This document shows positions 1 to 12,625 of a stretch of DNA of 64,000 nt, in pieces. The stretch is from Paramecium sonneborni (Eukaryota > Ciliophora > Oligohymenophorea > Peniculida > Parameciidae), in contig CAJJDN010000109.1 in the NCBI GenBank assembly GCA_905182985.1, positions 206,693 through 270,692 on the forward strand. The letters run 5' to 3'. The notes beneath the pieces were generated by a model. It was given only the letters and a program-made list of their open reading frames with translations, did not search any database and was not told the DNA's origin. Numbering within the stretch: position 1 is the stretch's first letter; every line of letters begins with the position of its first letter. Made by a program: the position numbers and the translations under genes.

Positions 1-284
1 AGTGAAGGAGCTATGCTTATTGATGTAGACATTGTTCTTGAATTCTTACTGATTTGTTAATTTTCATCTGTCTAAATCATCTATTGTTGAATTTCTTTTT
101 TAGATTCATTAATTTAAATATGTTAGGGAACCCATTCGTTATTTTAATGGATTTGTTAAAATTAACTTAACTTACCACATTAATCACAATAACAAGAATG
201 CCTTCTTGTAATAGTTTCATTTTAAAAATGTAAAGAAAGATCTGGATGTTTTTGTTGGCTTGTCCTTCGCCATTTAGCATACAT
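1..284 (-). CDS. Partial CxCxxCG-motif protein, N-terminal part
   Basis: The frame is open from an ATG at 284 down to the window edge when TAA/TAG are read as Gln, so the C-terminus is missing. The visible 94 residues are basic and glutamine-rich. They contain RRHSCYCDQCGKLSQFQ, a cluster of closely spaced cysteines that could bind a metal. A very similar arrangement, RRKSCDCKECGRMTNFQ, occurs in the gene at 35362-36092. The family is not recognised. A competing plus-strand frame (1-90) is shorter and was not chosen. Confidence 0.5.
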
Positions 285-368
285 GAATTTAGTATTTAGT
301 TTATAAATAAATAAAATACAGATATTAAAAAATTAAGAATTTATCAATCTGGATAATTTAATATAATT

Positions 369-1890
369 TCATGATCTAGAAGTATTTTTTTGTATATTTT
401 TAAAATGTATAGGATTGCCTTGTAATAGTTGGTACTTGGTTGACAATTTTTAAGAATCTCCATCATCACTAAATTCATCCATATATTGATGAAACCCCCA
501 AGTAGTATCAATGGTTTTAGAGCGCTGAGAATAATAAGGTTGATTAATTTTACTCTAAATTAATCTTTAGGTTCAATGATTTAAATTCCAGTTGGAAAAC
601 ATAAGGATTATCTTTTTGATGATTTAGCACTTTTTTTGCTTTTTCTACTTTTTTTGCTTTTTGATCTTTTATCTTCATTGATACTTGCATTTTCAACTTA
701 AGATGGGACATATTTAATGATCATTGATGATAAGGATCCTTGAATTGAAGTGCTAGTCATTCGTTTAGATTCTACTCTTATAGGACTGGCTCCATTTTAT
801 CTGTTTGCTTCAGGAGGTTTTAAAAGATGATTTGAGCCTAGGGCAGGCAAAGGAGATGTTTTTTATTTATCTTCATATACAGCCCATATAATTTAATCTT
901 TCATTTTAGTAGAACGATCAGACCATTCAAAAAGTTTATCCATAATAATTTAGTTATTGGATGCAGCTTTAAGAATCAGAGATTTCATATACTTGTAGTC
1001 GGGCTCTGATTAAAATTCTAATTTTTTGAGATAACTATGTTTTAGTAGGCAGTTACTTCAGAATTTCAGAAAATTCAGAAGGAATATCTTTACAGAGTTG
1101 TGAGATTTCTGTTTTCATTTTCACTTCTCCAACTAATTGAGTTCTGTCTCTATGCCCAATATTTTGTAAATTTTACCAAGGTAATTTGCTATAATAAGTA
1201 CTTGAGTCTACCCTTTTAAGAGATAAATCATCACATAAAACATGGATTCAACATCGTCTTTTCTTCCTAATTCATAACCTCGATGAGCAGCAATAGAGGC
1301 ATATCTGGTTGTACCTATAAATGACTTTTTCTCTTTTGATTGACTTAATGTAATAGAAATTATAAATAATACATATGTTTGCCTTGCTTATCAATATAAA
1401 CTTTAGATACTCCATAGTCAACTAAGTATATTGTACTATTATCTAAATGATATCCAGTCAAGATGTTTTCTGGTTTGAAATCTCTATGGATAACACCTCT
1501 TTAATGAACCATCTGTAAAGTAGTTAAGAGCTAGAGAGTGATTTATAAAACAGTTTTGAGAGTAAATTACTTGTATTGCTTAATATAATGACTCAAATCC
1601 TTTCCTAAGATTTGGATTACAATGACATTATAATCTTATTCAAAGCCACTCCAATAAAATTTAGGAGTTCCAGGTACTCCACTTAGACGATTGAGAATAG
1701 AGATTTCTCTTTCAAGAGAACTTGCATCTTCATTGTCTTCTTTTTCTACTTTTACAGCAACTTCTTCTTTAGTATTTTTATCAAATGCTAAATAGACTAT
1801 TCCAAATGAACCAGAAGAAATCTATTATTTAATAATGTATTTATTATTGAAGATTTTAGGATCTCTGTAACTAGCAGGCAGCTTTATCAT
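369..1890 (-). CDS. Casein kinase 1-like Ser/Thr protein kinase
   Basis: About 472 aa after removing four introns (525-553, 1035-1056, 1189-1211, 1344-1372). The kinase domain fills roughly residues 1-290. It has the glycine loop SGSFGIVYLA, AVKV for the ATP lysine, the CK1 signature GVPGTPKFYWSG, HRDFKPENIL for the catalytic loop, and a DYG in place of DFG. TTRYASI stands where CK1 lacks an APE motif, and SEPDYKYMKSL is typical of the CK1 C-lobe. The tail (about residues 300-472) is low-complexity and rich in Ser and Lys, so regulation by tail phosphorylation is plausible but inferred. The kinase family is clear; the physiological substrate is not. Confidence 0.9.
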
Positions 1891-1939
1891 ATTTTAATTA
1901 TATAATTTAAATTCAATTATAATTTAAATTCAACGCTTT

Positions 1940-3743
1940 TCAAATGTTCACAACATATCCCAATTTCTTAAGTTCTTCAATTTTTTTTTTGGCTTTAGTA
2001 GCATTAATAAGAGTCTGAGACAAATATATATTTTTGGGTAGTTGTCCAGTTTTAGTTAGATGAAGAATTAAATCAAGTGTTCTTTCTGATATCATATTGG
2101 AAGATAGATGTAAAGATGTAATATTAGCATTTAAAATTAATGCTTATAAAATGATAGCTGCCCCATCATCACTAATTTTATTTCTTGCTAATTTCAACTA
2201 TTTAACTTTTTTACAAATTTTCAATTAATCAGCAATAAGATTGCAACCTTCATCTCCTAATTCTAAGAAGATAAAAATAGAATAATTACCTGCATTAGAT
2301 AGATCAACAATTTCTAAATTGTCATTTTTGAAAGATTGCATGATGGGTTCAAATTTATCATTAATTTTAAAAGTCTTTTTCCTTTTATCTTATAATTTAG
2401 GTGTGGGAGAGATTCCTTATCTCAACAAAGAAACAGGGGCAGGAGGTTATAAAGATGTATTATTATTTAGAACTTCTTTATGTGGACTCTTTTATTTAAT
2501 CTATTTCAAAGGAGTGATTGAATGTTAAGTATGCACAGCTGGTTCTGTTCTTACAGGACTTTTAGTTTATTATAATTATGAAGTGTATTTTAATTCATGC
2601 ATAGAGTTAGATACATGAGTTGTAATTTAAGATACTAGATTTTCATCATTATCATTCCAATCAGCTACAGAATTATCTCTTAATAACATAGGTTCTTCTT
2701 AATCAAATTTACTAAAACTATTTTCAGTATGTGTAGTATCATTATGATTTAATTATAATGTTAATGAACACATTGAATCAAAACATTTGTCTATTTCATT
2801 CTTTTTAAAATCAACTCTTATTTTTTTAATTTTTACATTGTTTATTCTTTATTCTAACATTTTTAAAGTTCTATCCATTTCATCTATAATAGCATTTCCT
2901 TTAAATTCTTAATTATACAATAAATCTAATGGTAATTCACCACTCTCAGTTTTGGTAGAAAAATAAAGTAATCTATCTTTAGCACCTATCTTCCATAATT
3001 CTGCTTATTACAAACTCTATTAGATTTAATCTTTAATCTATCTTTTTGTTTATTATTCTAAAGTCTAAGTTAATCCATTCAACTATTCTAATAATTTATT
3101 TTCTTTTAGATCTAATTATTAATGTAATTCTTTAAATTTATCTCTCACTGTCATCTAACTCTCTTACAACATTGTTTAATACTTTTCATTTAATGGTTCA
3201 TAAAATTTAGATTCTGTCAATTCTTATTATTTATCCAAAATCTTTTAATAAGTTTACATTATATTTTCAGCCTTCAATGCAATTTCTCTTACTACATCAT
3301 CAACTGAGCGAACTTCATGATGTCTGTGATTACCAAATAAAGCACATTTTGTACATATTCGAATCTTATCTGTCAAACATACGATCTCTAACTTCTCTAA
3401 ATGTTCTCCACATAAATCAATCTTCTCTTATGCTAGATTATTCAAATGCAACTAATATTCTGGCTACTCTAATGATGGCCTTTATTTCACAACCATTTTT
3501 AAAAGTTAACAATTCTTCGGAAACTCTGTTATATGTGTCTTCCCTCTTGCAAGAATACTTTTATATATCTCATTTTCACTATTACTTATCCTCAGGACAA
3601 CATATCTGTTAACCATCTGCACTCATCAACATCTATTCTATACACTTCTAACATATCGTATGTCCACAATCTGGTAACATCAAAGGTATATTCTCCAATT
3701 CATTGAATATATTTTAGCATTACGGACATATAAGCTCTTCCAT
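1940..3743 (-). CDS. RING / B-box / coiled-coil protein with C-terminal leucine-rich repeats
   Basis: About 582 aa with introns at 2263-2289 and 3558-3585. The N-terminus holds a RING-type finger (CPQCQNIF, then CGHTICQKC and a final CCPED). It is followed by a B-box (DLCGEHLEKLEIVC, CTKC, HRHHEV) and a long glutamine-rich coiled coil. This is the TRIM order and suggests an E3 ubiquitin ligase. The last ~110 residues are ribonuclease-inhibitor-type leucine-rich repeats (KQLKLARNKISDDGA, TSLHLSSNMISERTL) instead of a PRY-SPRY or NHL domain. Substrates are unknown. It is tail-to-tail close to the CK1 gene (49 bp between coding regions on the same strand). Confidence 0.82.
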
Positions 3744-3980
3744 TTTAATTAAAATAACGATATATCATTAATCAAATACACTATTAATTTAATCACTCAT
3801 TTCTATCTTTCATTATACTCGTCTCTATTCTCTCTTTTTATTAAACAACTTCATTTTATTATCACTTCCTTCTTTCTTCTTCTTTTTTTTATCCCTCTCA
3901 TAATATATTATTTTAACATATTTATTATTAATAAAATGAAAACATAAATTTAAAAGGACTTAATTGATCAATATATACAA

Positions 3981-6857
3981 ATGGGTTTCTCATTCGAATT
4001 AATTAATATGGCATGGGAAGTTATTAATTAAGAATCTGATATGATGGACACACTTATCACTTTATCAAATTAAAATTAAAAAATGCAGTCTAATAATGTA
4101 TTATTTTTGAATATTTTCATAAGAAATAAGATGAAGAAATGCAATTAGAATAAGCATTACTTGATTCATATAAAATTAATTAATAGGCAGCTACTTAATC
4201 ATTTGAAATTGTATCACCTGAATAAAGAAAAAGACTCGATGGAATTCCTTGTGGATTAAAAAATTTAGGCAATACTTGTTATTTTAATTCTTTACTATAG
4301 ACATATTTCTTTGATAGTTAATTTGTAAAGACAATAATTACATTCTAACCTCATTAATAAATTGAATAAGGAAATAAAAGTAAATCTATTTAATTAGTCT
4401 AAAATTTATAAAATCTCTTCATAAGTATGATAGGAAGTGATAAAAAATATGTTGATCCTTCTGAGGTTGTTAAAAGTATCTGTGATGAATTTGGAAATGT
4501 TCTTCCTATTGGAGATTAAAAAGATGTTGGAGAATTCAATCAATATTTCTTAAATAGAATTACAGAAGCACTTACCTAAAATGATTAATAACACAATAAC
4601 AAAATTGAAGACAATTTCGTTGAATCTTCTTTATCTTCAATTCTTAAATCAAAATCATTTCACATTAATGATGATGATATTGCCTCTAAATTATTTTTAT
4701 GCAAAGTTTTTCATCAATTTTAATTTGAACAAGCAGATATTTAACAAACTACAGAATCTACTGAACTTTTTAATTTTATTCCACTTGATTTAAAAGATGG
4801 AAATTTATATGATAGTTTTGATAGTTTTGTTGTTAATTATATAGATGATTACAAAAATGAATTCAATTAAACTGTTCAAGCAGTCAAATATAATTGGATA
4901 TATTCACCACCATAAAAATTATCATTTCAAATTCAAAGAGTTAATTATTGCAAAGAAAAAAGTAAAATCTAAAAGAATATTTAGATGATTTAATTAAATA
5001 AAATGACGAATTTTTTTTTGATGAAGAAATTTATTTAGATCGCTTTTTAATGGAAAATAGAAAATAATATTTAGAAATTAGAAACTAAAATAAAGAATTA
5101 AAAACTAAATAAAAGAAGATTAAAATAGATCAATAATAGTTAACTAAATTTAATGATTAACATGATCTATAAGATGTGTTAACTAATACCATTAAATTCT
5201 TAGAAATGCAGAATTAAGAAAATATAGATCATGCTGCTAATTTTGGATAGTCAAATTAATAAACAACCATAGAATAATTATAATAATACTAACAAAAAGT
5301 ATAGAGAAAAAAATAAATACTTTAAAAATAATATACTGAGCTTGAAAATAAAATTTAAGCTAGTTATAATGATTTAAAAAAACATAAATATCTTCTCTAA
5401 TCTATTTTAATACATGATGGATAAGCAAGTAAATTATATATACTGATAAATAGATTCTGGACATTATTATAGTTACATTAGAGATTTTCATCTTGAAAAA
5501 TGGTTTAAATTCAATGATGCTCATGTAGGAATAGAAACAAAAGAAAAAGTATTTTAAGATGCTTTTGGTATGAAAACAGGAGTTAATGCATATTTATTAA
5601 TTTATGCTAGAATAGATATTCTGAAATAAGAATTAGAATATCCTATGAGAACTTATAGAATTAGCTCAGAAAAGGGATATTTAAATGATAAATATGGAAG
5701 TTTTTTAAATTATATGCAAAGAGAATAATTAGCAAAAGAAAATTAATTATTTTAAAATGAAATAGAGGATTATAAATCTTAAAGAATTATAGATAAATTA
5801 ATTGAGTCATACTAAATAAGATTTGAATTTATAAACGAGCAATATCGTATTATATCAAATTCAGTGCAATCAGAAATTTACAAACCGCTGATTACATTGA
5901 ATTTTCCAATTTTTATTAAAAGTTAAATTGGTTAAAATAATTATGATAATATATTAAAGTGGGCTATTTTAGATTCAGCATTGAGAGAAGTAAATCAAGA
6001 TAAATCAGGGATTTTTGGGGAATAAATTAATGAACATGTAAATAAAAAGTATTATTGATAGTTTTAAAATCTTATAATGGCAAAATTTAAGACATAATTT
6101 AATGAATATAAAAGACCAACAGCATTTTTGAGTCATTAAGAATAGAATGATTTTCATAAACTATCTTAAGATTATATCTAATATGTTGCTATGGGTTCTT
6201 TAATGGCAATTTTATTAGATTTATTATTAAATAGAGAGTTTTCAATTGTTCTATCAGTGCTACATCATTTTTCTTAAATGGCAAAATAATTAGATTAGCT
6301 AAATTATTTTTATAAAATGGCAAATAATTTTTAAAAATTAATTCCAATTATAATAATTTGTAAAATGATTCCTATTTAAGCAGAAGTGAATTTAGAAGAA
6401 TTATTATTACTTTAAGCTTATTTATCATTTTAGCATTTTAAAGTTGACAATTAAAGTTTTTGGGAAACTTAAATTTCAATAATGATGAATGCAATTTTTG
6501 AGAATCATAATGAACCTTATATATAGGAAATAATATCAAAATTTGAAAATAATGTCAAAGATCCAATATATATAAATAAGATAACAGAAATTAATGATGT
6601 AAATATTGAATATAATAAAAAATAGACAATAAGTCTATAGTAAACAGAATTAAGTGCTAATTATGATATATACAATTGGTCTCCTCATATGAAACATGAC
6701 ATTATATTTGATAAATTAATCAACGGTTGGAAAAATTTGAAAGAATAATTTTAAGTAAAATAGAATTTAAATGTAGCCATTTATAAAAGTATAGAAGGCT
6801 CATAAATAATCCCCTAATTTATTGATGAAATAAGAGTTAGAAAATCTAATTTGTTGA
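3981..6857 (+). CDS. Ubiquitin-specific protease (UBP/USP family) with UIM
   Basis: About 918 aa. Introns are at 4098-4123, 4962-4984, 5429-5453 and 6038-6061. The last proposed intron, 6773-6794, makes the model stop before the next gene. The Cys box is NLGNTCYFNSLLQ with the catalytic cysteine. The His box is SGHYYSYIRD followed by KWFKFND. Together they define a cysteine protease that removes ubiquitin. A possible ubiquitin-interacting motif (EEMQLEQALLDSY) precedes the catalytic domain. A glutamine-rich coiled coil separates the Cys and His boxes, as in USP25/28-type enzymes. The region after about residue 560 is unrecognised. Without the 6773 intron the frame would run 80 bp into the downstream gene. 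Confidence 0.9.
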
Positions 6858-6881
6858 TATATATTTATATATAAATATAAT

Positions 6882-8541
6882 ATGATCCTAATAGCAGCTT
6901 CAATGCATATTAGAGAGCATCGTTCTTTTTCAGTTAGAACTCCATCAATTCATATAAGAGATGAAGATCCAAAGGATGTAGTTAAGAGTAGCATTTGTGG
7001 TATTATGATGGGAGTACTTTTTATGATTATATTTTCAATTATTGGGATGGTAGGAATATTTATAAATATTGAAAAAGAATTAGAATATATTTGGATGATG
7101 ATTATTTTGACTTTTACTTATGTTCTATTTATTCCTTACTTAATTTTAATTTTATAAGATCTCCGAAAAATATCAAGAGAATTAGAGAAACATTAAGATG
7201 AATCAGTAATAATGAATCCATTTGCTTTTACTACTAGTATTAATATAATTGTTGCAGTAACAAATACAGAGAAATATAATCCATTTAAATTATTGAATAT
7301 TTAATTTTTTATAATCTCTCTGATCATTAGTGCATTCTTAATAGATTCAAACATTTTGATAGGATAATTATTATCAATTATTAATTATATTGTAGCAGCA
7401 ATATTACTTATATATACTTGTAGAAGGTGTTGGTTAGGCTGTTGTCAAATTAAAATAATTAACAAAAATCCAAAAAGATATCGTTTCTAAAGTTATTCAT
7501 GTAATATACATTATTTATATTTTTATAGCCCCTAATCAAGTTAAGAAATCAGCATTTGCTTTTAGCGTTTTACTAATTATTTATTTTAGTTGTAAATTAA
7601 TCCTCTATGTAATCTTTCTTTTTTTAGAAGAATAACATTTTCATTACACTTATTTAACTAGTTTATTTTATGCTTTTATTATGATCGTTTAGTTTTCATA
7701 TGTTTCGTATTTGATTAAAATTATAAGTATTACTCACCAATCTAAAAAATACTTTAAATGTTATATGACCCTATTTTAATCCCTTTACTTATCTTATACA
7801 ACCTAAAATTGTATTCTTAAAGGACTTTACTTCTTTTCGCTTTTGAGCACTTATATTATATTCTTCATTGAAAAACCATATGTAACTATTACTGATACTG
7901 ATCTATTTGGAATTTAATAATTTTGTTCTTATGAACATTTTATATATTTGTTCACATTTCTATAGCTTATTTATTTCTTTTTATTTCGAAGTTATTGTGT
8001 CAATAAAGAAGAAGAATAAATATAAATTTTTGATTTCACTTCAGTTTAAACTTTAGATAATAGAATATAATGGATAAAGAATCAATAAGATTATCCAATA
8101 TATGATAATTAAGTATCTGATTTCATCTATTTTATTAATGATTTAGAAGCTCTATAAGAGATATATGATAATCTAATTTACTAATCTTCTTAATTAGATT
8201 AAATAATTAGACCAAAAAAGGGTCAATTAATCAATTTAAATTAATGGATTGAAAATAAAAAATATTAATCATAACTCTAGGGTAGAAATTAAGATGAAGA
8301 ATATTTTAAAAATCTTAAATCTTTTATATAAGAAAATATTGGAACTAAAAAAAAAGATATCAAAGAAAAATAAAAATAAATAATTGATATATTAGAATGT
8401 GCTATATGTTTATAAAATTTGGATATCAAATAAAATATTACTCAATTAGGATGTCATGAAACTCATAAATTTCATACACTATGTATTGAAAGATGGATAA
8501 ATGCTGTTCACAAATGTCCATTATGCAATCAACCTGTTTGA
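6882..8541 (+). CDS. Multi-pass membrane RING-H2 E3 ligase-like protein
   Basis: About 543 aa with one intron (7501-7528). Roughly eight hydrophobic segments fill the first two thirds, beginning near residues 40-60 and 68-90. The C-terminus is a RING-H2 finger: CAICLQNL, then CHETHKFHTLCIERW, then CPLC, ending four residues before the TGA. This layout (membrane domain, then cytosolic C-terminal RING) fits ER or Golgi ubiquitin ligases. The start could instead be the in-frame ATG at 6903. Only 24 bp separate it from the USP stop, so the two ubiquitin genes lie head to tail. Confidence 0.82.
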
Positions 8542-8766
8542 TTATTAATATACTACACAATTATAATTTATATGATTTAACTATTCATTTTAATTATACT
8601 TTTTTCTAAGAGATTGCGTGTATCTTTAAGATACTTCTAAACTTCATAAATACATTTAAAAGTCTATTAAAATCTTAAGCGATAGTGATAGATGTATTAT
8701 AATTATGATCATTAACTACATTATCTTGTTAAAAATTATGCAATTTGATTATTTATTAACGGATTA

Positions 8767-10755
8767 ATGGGATGTACATCTTCAATAGAATAAACTACTA
8801 TGATTTCTAACAAAGTTGGAAAGCCTAAATTGAGGAAATCAATGTCTACAAGCTCTATCATTTGTTACAAGAACTCAAAAATAAGAGAAAATATTACAAT
8901 TCTTAATTAAGGAAAATCATAGCTTGATTGTTAATTCATCACATAGGTGTTGAAAAAACACTATATATTTTATTAATTGAATGAAGAATCTATCTAGAAC
9001 ATCATTAAACATATGTTTTATTGTTTGATTAAACAAAATCATCATTTATACTAAAATATCAATACTCCATCTTGTATGTTCCTTGTTGATAAAGGTTAAC
9101 TCAAAAATTAAAATTTCACATTATTTTAACCAGGTTCTATTGTTGCTGAAGACAATTTATTATTAGGATAAATCAAATTCATTGAAGCTAATGTAGACAC
9201 ATATATGTGGGGTTTGGATAGAATTTAATTCAATAAAGCAATTTAATACATTACATCTCAATCTTTTGTCAGTAATAGAGCATTTCTATAACAATAATAT
9301 TTATTTTAATATTTCAGCTAAAATTAATTAGATGGAATTGCAGCAAATATTTTATAAGTTCAATATTCCAAAAATTAAGTTATGTTTTCTGATGATGCTT
9401 ATGTAATTATTAAAAATGGTGAAGCTTCTTTATTTAAAGGAAATCAATTTTCTAAAACCCTTTCTCGCAGAGATACTTATGGTACTTTATATAAGTTGAA
9501 TAAACCAAAGAATACTAAGGTTAAAGCTGTTGTAGAAACTCAATGTCTTATTCTTACATAAGCAAAATTAATTGAAGTAATTGGGTTTAATATTTAAAAA
9601 CAAATATATTAAGCTATAATAAGATATGTATTAATTGAAATAGAATTACCAGGGTTAGAAATTGAAAAAATTTTGGAAAAAGAATATTATAAATTAAAGA
9701 TTTATAATGATGAGACTATAAGATAAAAGTAGATTCATGAAGATCTAAGTATTATTGTTGATGGAACTGTTAATTGTGAGGGAGAGACTTTAAGATTGGG
9801 AGAGTTTATTTCAGACTAATTTGATAATTCAGTTTATATTGCTAATGGAACTATTGCCATTATTTAAAGGGAATATCTTTATATTGAAGATTACATAATA
9901 GAAGAAAATTCAGATGATGAATAAATAAAATATAAACCTAGATTTTCTGAATTAAAACAGCTATAAATTATGAGAAGAAATGGGAATAATGTAATTAATT
10001 TGGTTTAATTTAAATAATAAAACTATATTCTGAGATAAATAAATAAATATTCTTAATAAAAGACTTAGTAAGATCGAAGAATGAAATAATAAAAGAAAAT
10101 ATTGGAAATTCTTAAGAGTCCCCATATATCTAAATATTATCAATTTTATGAAGACAATGCTTCTTACTACTTCTTATTGAAATATATTGATGGAACTCTT
10201 TTATCAGAGAGAAGATTAAAATTACCATAGATTTAAACAGCAATACTCTAAATAATATCTATTTTAGAGGTTTGTTATAAAAATTCAGTTATTTGTCGAT
10301 CTATAAAATTAGATAATTTCTTGATTGATTATTAGGGAAATGTCTATTTGATAAACCTTTTGAATGCAAAATAAGCATCTAGAACTTATACAATTATTGG
10401 ATCTCCACATTATATGGCTCCTGAAATACTTGAAGGTAGAGGTTATGATTGTAATAGCGATGTCTGGAGTTTAGGGATCTGTTTGTATGAACTTTTATTT
10501 GAATAAGTACCTTATGGATAAGCACTTGATGATCCTTATTAGATTTATGAAGAAATTATAGGATCTTCTAATATCGAGTTTCCAGAAAGTTATAAGGATG
10601 AATAAGGTAAAAGTTTAATGAAATAATTGATTAACAAAAATGTTTATTAAAGAATAGGATCAAATTTCGACTAACTAAAAAATCATTGTTGGTTCAGTTA
10701 ATTAGACATTGAAAATATATCTCCAATTGAACCAGCATTTGAATTAAGATGTTGA
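8767..10755 (+). CDS. PKG-like protein: degenerate cyclic-nucleotide domains plus pseudokinase
   Basis: 662 aa, single exon. It has the architecture of cGMP-dependent protein kinase: an N-terminus MGCTSS suited to myristoylation and palmitoylation, two cNMP-binding-like domains (about residues 95-330) and a C-terminal kinase fold ending with AGC-like GSNFDQLKNHCWF. Kinase landmarks [11 protein letters not shown] and [15 protein letters not shown] are intact. The catalytic loop, however, reads [11 protein letters not shown], lacking the HRD aspartate, and the DFG position reads INLLNAK. No glycine loop is visible. Neither phosphate-binding cassette keeps the usual Glu and Arg. It is probably catalytically dead, with a scaffold or regulatory role. 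The frame itself is intact over 662 codons, arguing against a pseudogene. Confidence 0.8.
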
Positions 10756-10957
10756 ATACATGTTATTACTTTATTATATATAAAGAATTTAATTTTAAGA
10801 TAAATATAATAAAATTTTTAAAGATTATATAAATAGAATTTTAAATAAAATATTTAAATAAAATATTTAATTTGAAAATAAATAAATTCTAGAATAAACA
10901 ATTTAATAAATAAAATTAAGTATTTTTTATAGTGCTGTGATGTCATAGGTTTATAAA

Positions 10958-12605
10958 ATGACATTAAAATGGATTTTGATGAATTCATTAAAATTAAATG
11001 TAAAAATAATAAGAGTAAGAATAAAAGAGATCTTCTTCTGTCTTTAACAAATTATTGTGGATTGTTGTAGGTGTCTTAGCAGCCTACAATATAAAATTGT
11101 ATATTGATCATAGTCCTAGTGCTCATTATGAAATAATAGGAAATGGTAATATTTGAGTTTATGATTAGAAATTAGAATGTATAATGATGGCTAATACTTA
11201 AAAGACTCTTAATTATCTTCATTATCAAAAGTGTTATCTAAAAATCTTTAGACAACTAAATTAAATGCATAATTGTCAATCAATCATATTACTGATTTTA
11301 GAGACTTCTTTAATAGTTTAGAGAAACTACAAAATTTGAATGAATGTAAAACTTATTTAATATATAATTTAGTATCTCTATCTCTTGGAAACAATCCAAT
11401 AATAAATGAATAAGCATAAGCCAATGCCTTGAGTTAAGCATTATCTAGACTCACAAAATTAAATACATTAAGTTTAGGACTTGAATCTATTTTCAATTAT
11501 GAGAATAGAGAAACTATAATAAAAGGATTAAGTAAAATTTCTGGATTGAATACATTACGTGTTTCTCTTATTAATTGTGATTTATCAGGGAATGGTTTAA
11601 AATCACTTTATGCATTGACAGAATTATAAAATTTAAAGTCTTTAGATTTATTATTAGTTGGTAGTAAATTGAAAGAAGAAGAAATGAAACATTTATAAAC
11701 AATTTTACACAAACTTCCAAAATTAACAAAATTGAATCTTAATCTTTATGCAAACAAAATATAAATAGATGGAGCTATAACATTAAGCGGAGGATTATTT
11801 TAATAAAGATAATTAAAAGAATTTGGAATAGAATTATATTTTAATAATATTACAACAAATGGAACAGAAAGTTTGATGGGAGTAGTTGGTTCAATGGAGA
11901 ATTTAATATCATTAAATTTAGGTTTAGAATTCAATTATATAAATAATGAAGGAGGAATATTAGTTGGAAAAGCATTATCATAATTAAAAAATTTAAAAGA
12001 TTTATCTGTAAATGCCGCTACTAAGAATTTTGGTTGGGATGGCTATGAAGCAATTGTAAGTTCAATTGAAAAATTACCACCTTTAGAAAATTTAGAATTA
12101 ATAATTGGTGTAAATAAATGTGGTTTACCTGGAGCAGAATTATTAAAATAAACATTGTTTAAACATGATAAATTAAAATCTTTGAAAATTAATTTTCTAG
12201 AAAACTATATTGGTGATGCTGGTGCAACATTTATTGCTGAAGGAATTTAATATTAAAAAAATCTATAAAAATTAAGTGTAAATATGAATTTTAATTCATT
12301 ATCTGACAGAGGTGCACTTGAATTAGCTAGAGCTGTTAAAAATGCTAAATCTCCAAAAGTATAATATTTCTTATAATTATTAGATTGTTGATTTGAGAGT
12401 CAGTTAAAATTAAATTACTGATAAAGGCATCAAAGATATATTTTCACTTTTAGAATAAGCACTTCCTAAAGTAGATTTAATGGAAGTAGAATTATTAAAT
12501 ACTGCACTTACAAATGCAACAAGAGATGATATAGAACTCAAATATAAAGAAATTTAAAAATTGTAAATTAGATTAAATACAATCCCACCAAGTCATTGGG
12601 AATGA
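10958..12605 (+). CDS. Signal-anchored leucine-rich-repeat protein
   Basis: About 523 aa. Introns are at 11000-11027, 11146-11168 and 12359-12383. The chosen ATG (10958) gives an N-terminal hydrophobic stretch (LLWIVVGVLAAYNI) that looks like a signal anchor. The rest is made of ribonuclease-inhibitor-like repeats with recurring L-x-L-x-L strands, for example LNTLSLGLES, KSLDLLLVGSKL and ISLNLGLEFNYINNEG. Repeats are long and irregular. LRR proteins of this kind are abundant in Paramecium, and the binding partner cannot be guessed. It converges with the AlkD-like gene, with only 20 bp between the two stop codons. Confidence 0.75.
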
Positions 12606-12625
12606 TTTTGTTTTATATATATAAA

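Noticed and set aside
1..90. Plus-strand partial open frame at the window edge
   Set aside because: Shorter and less protein-like than the overlapping minus frame, which carries a cysteine motif seen elsewhere.
3277..3612. Plus-strand 111-codon frame
   Set aside because: It is the reverse shadow of the RING/B-box coding region, whose domains are clear on the minus strand.
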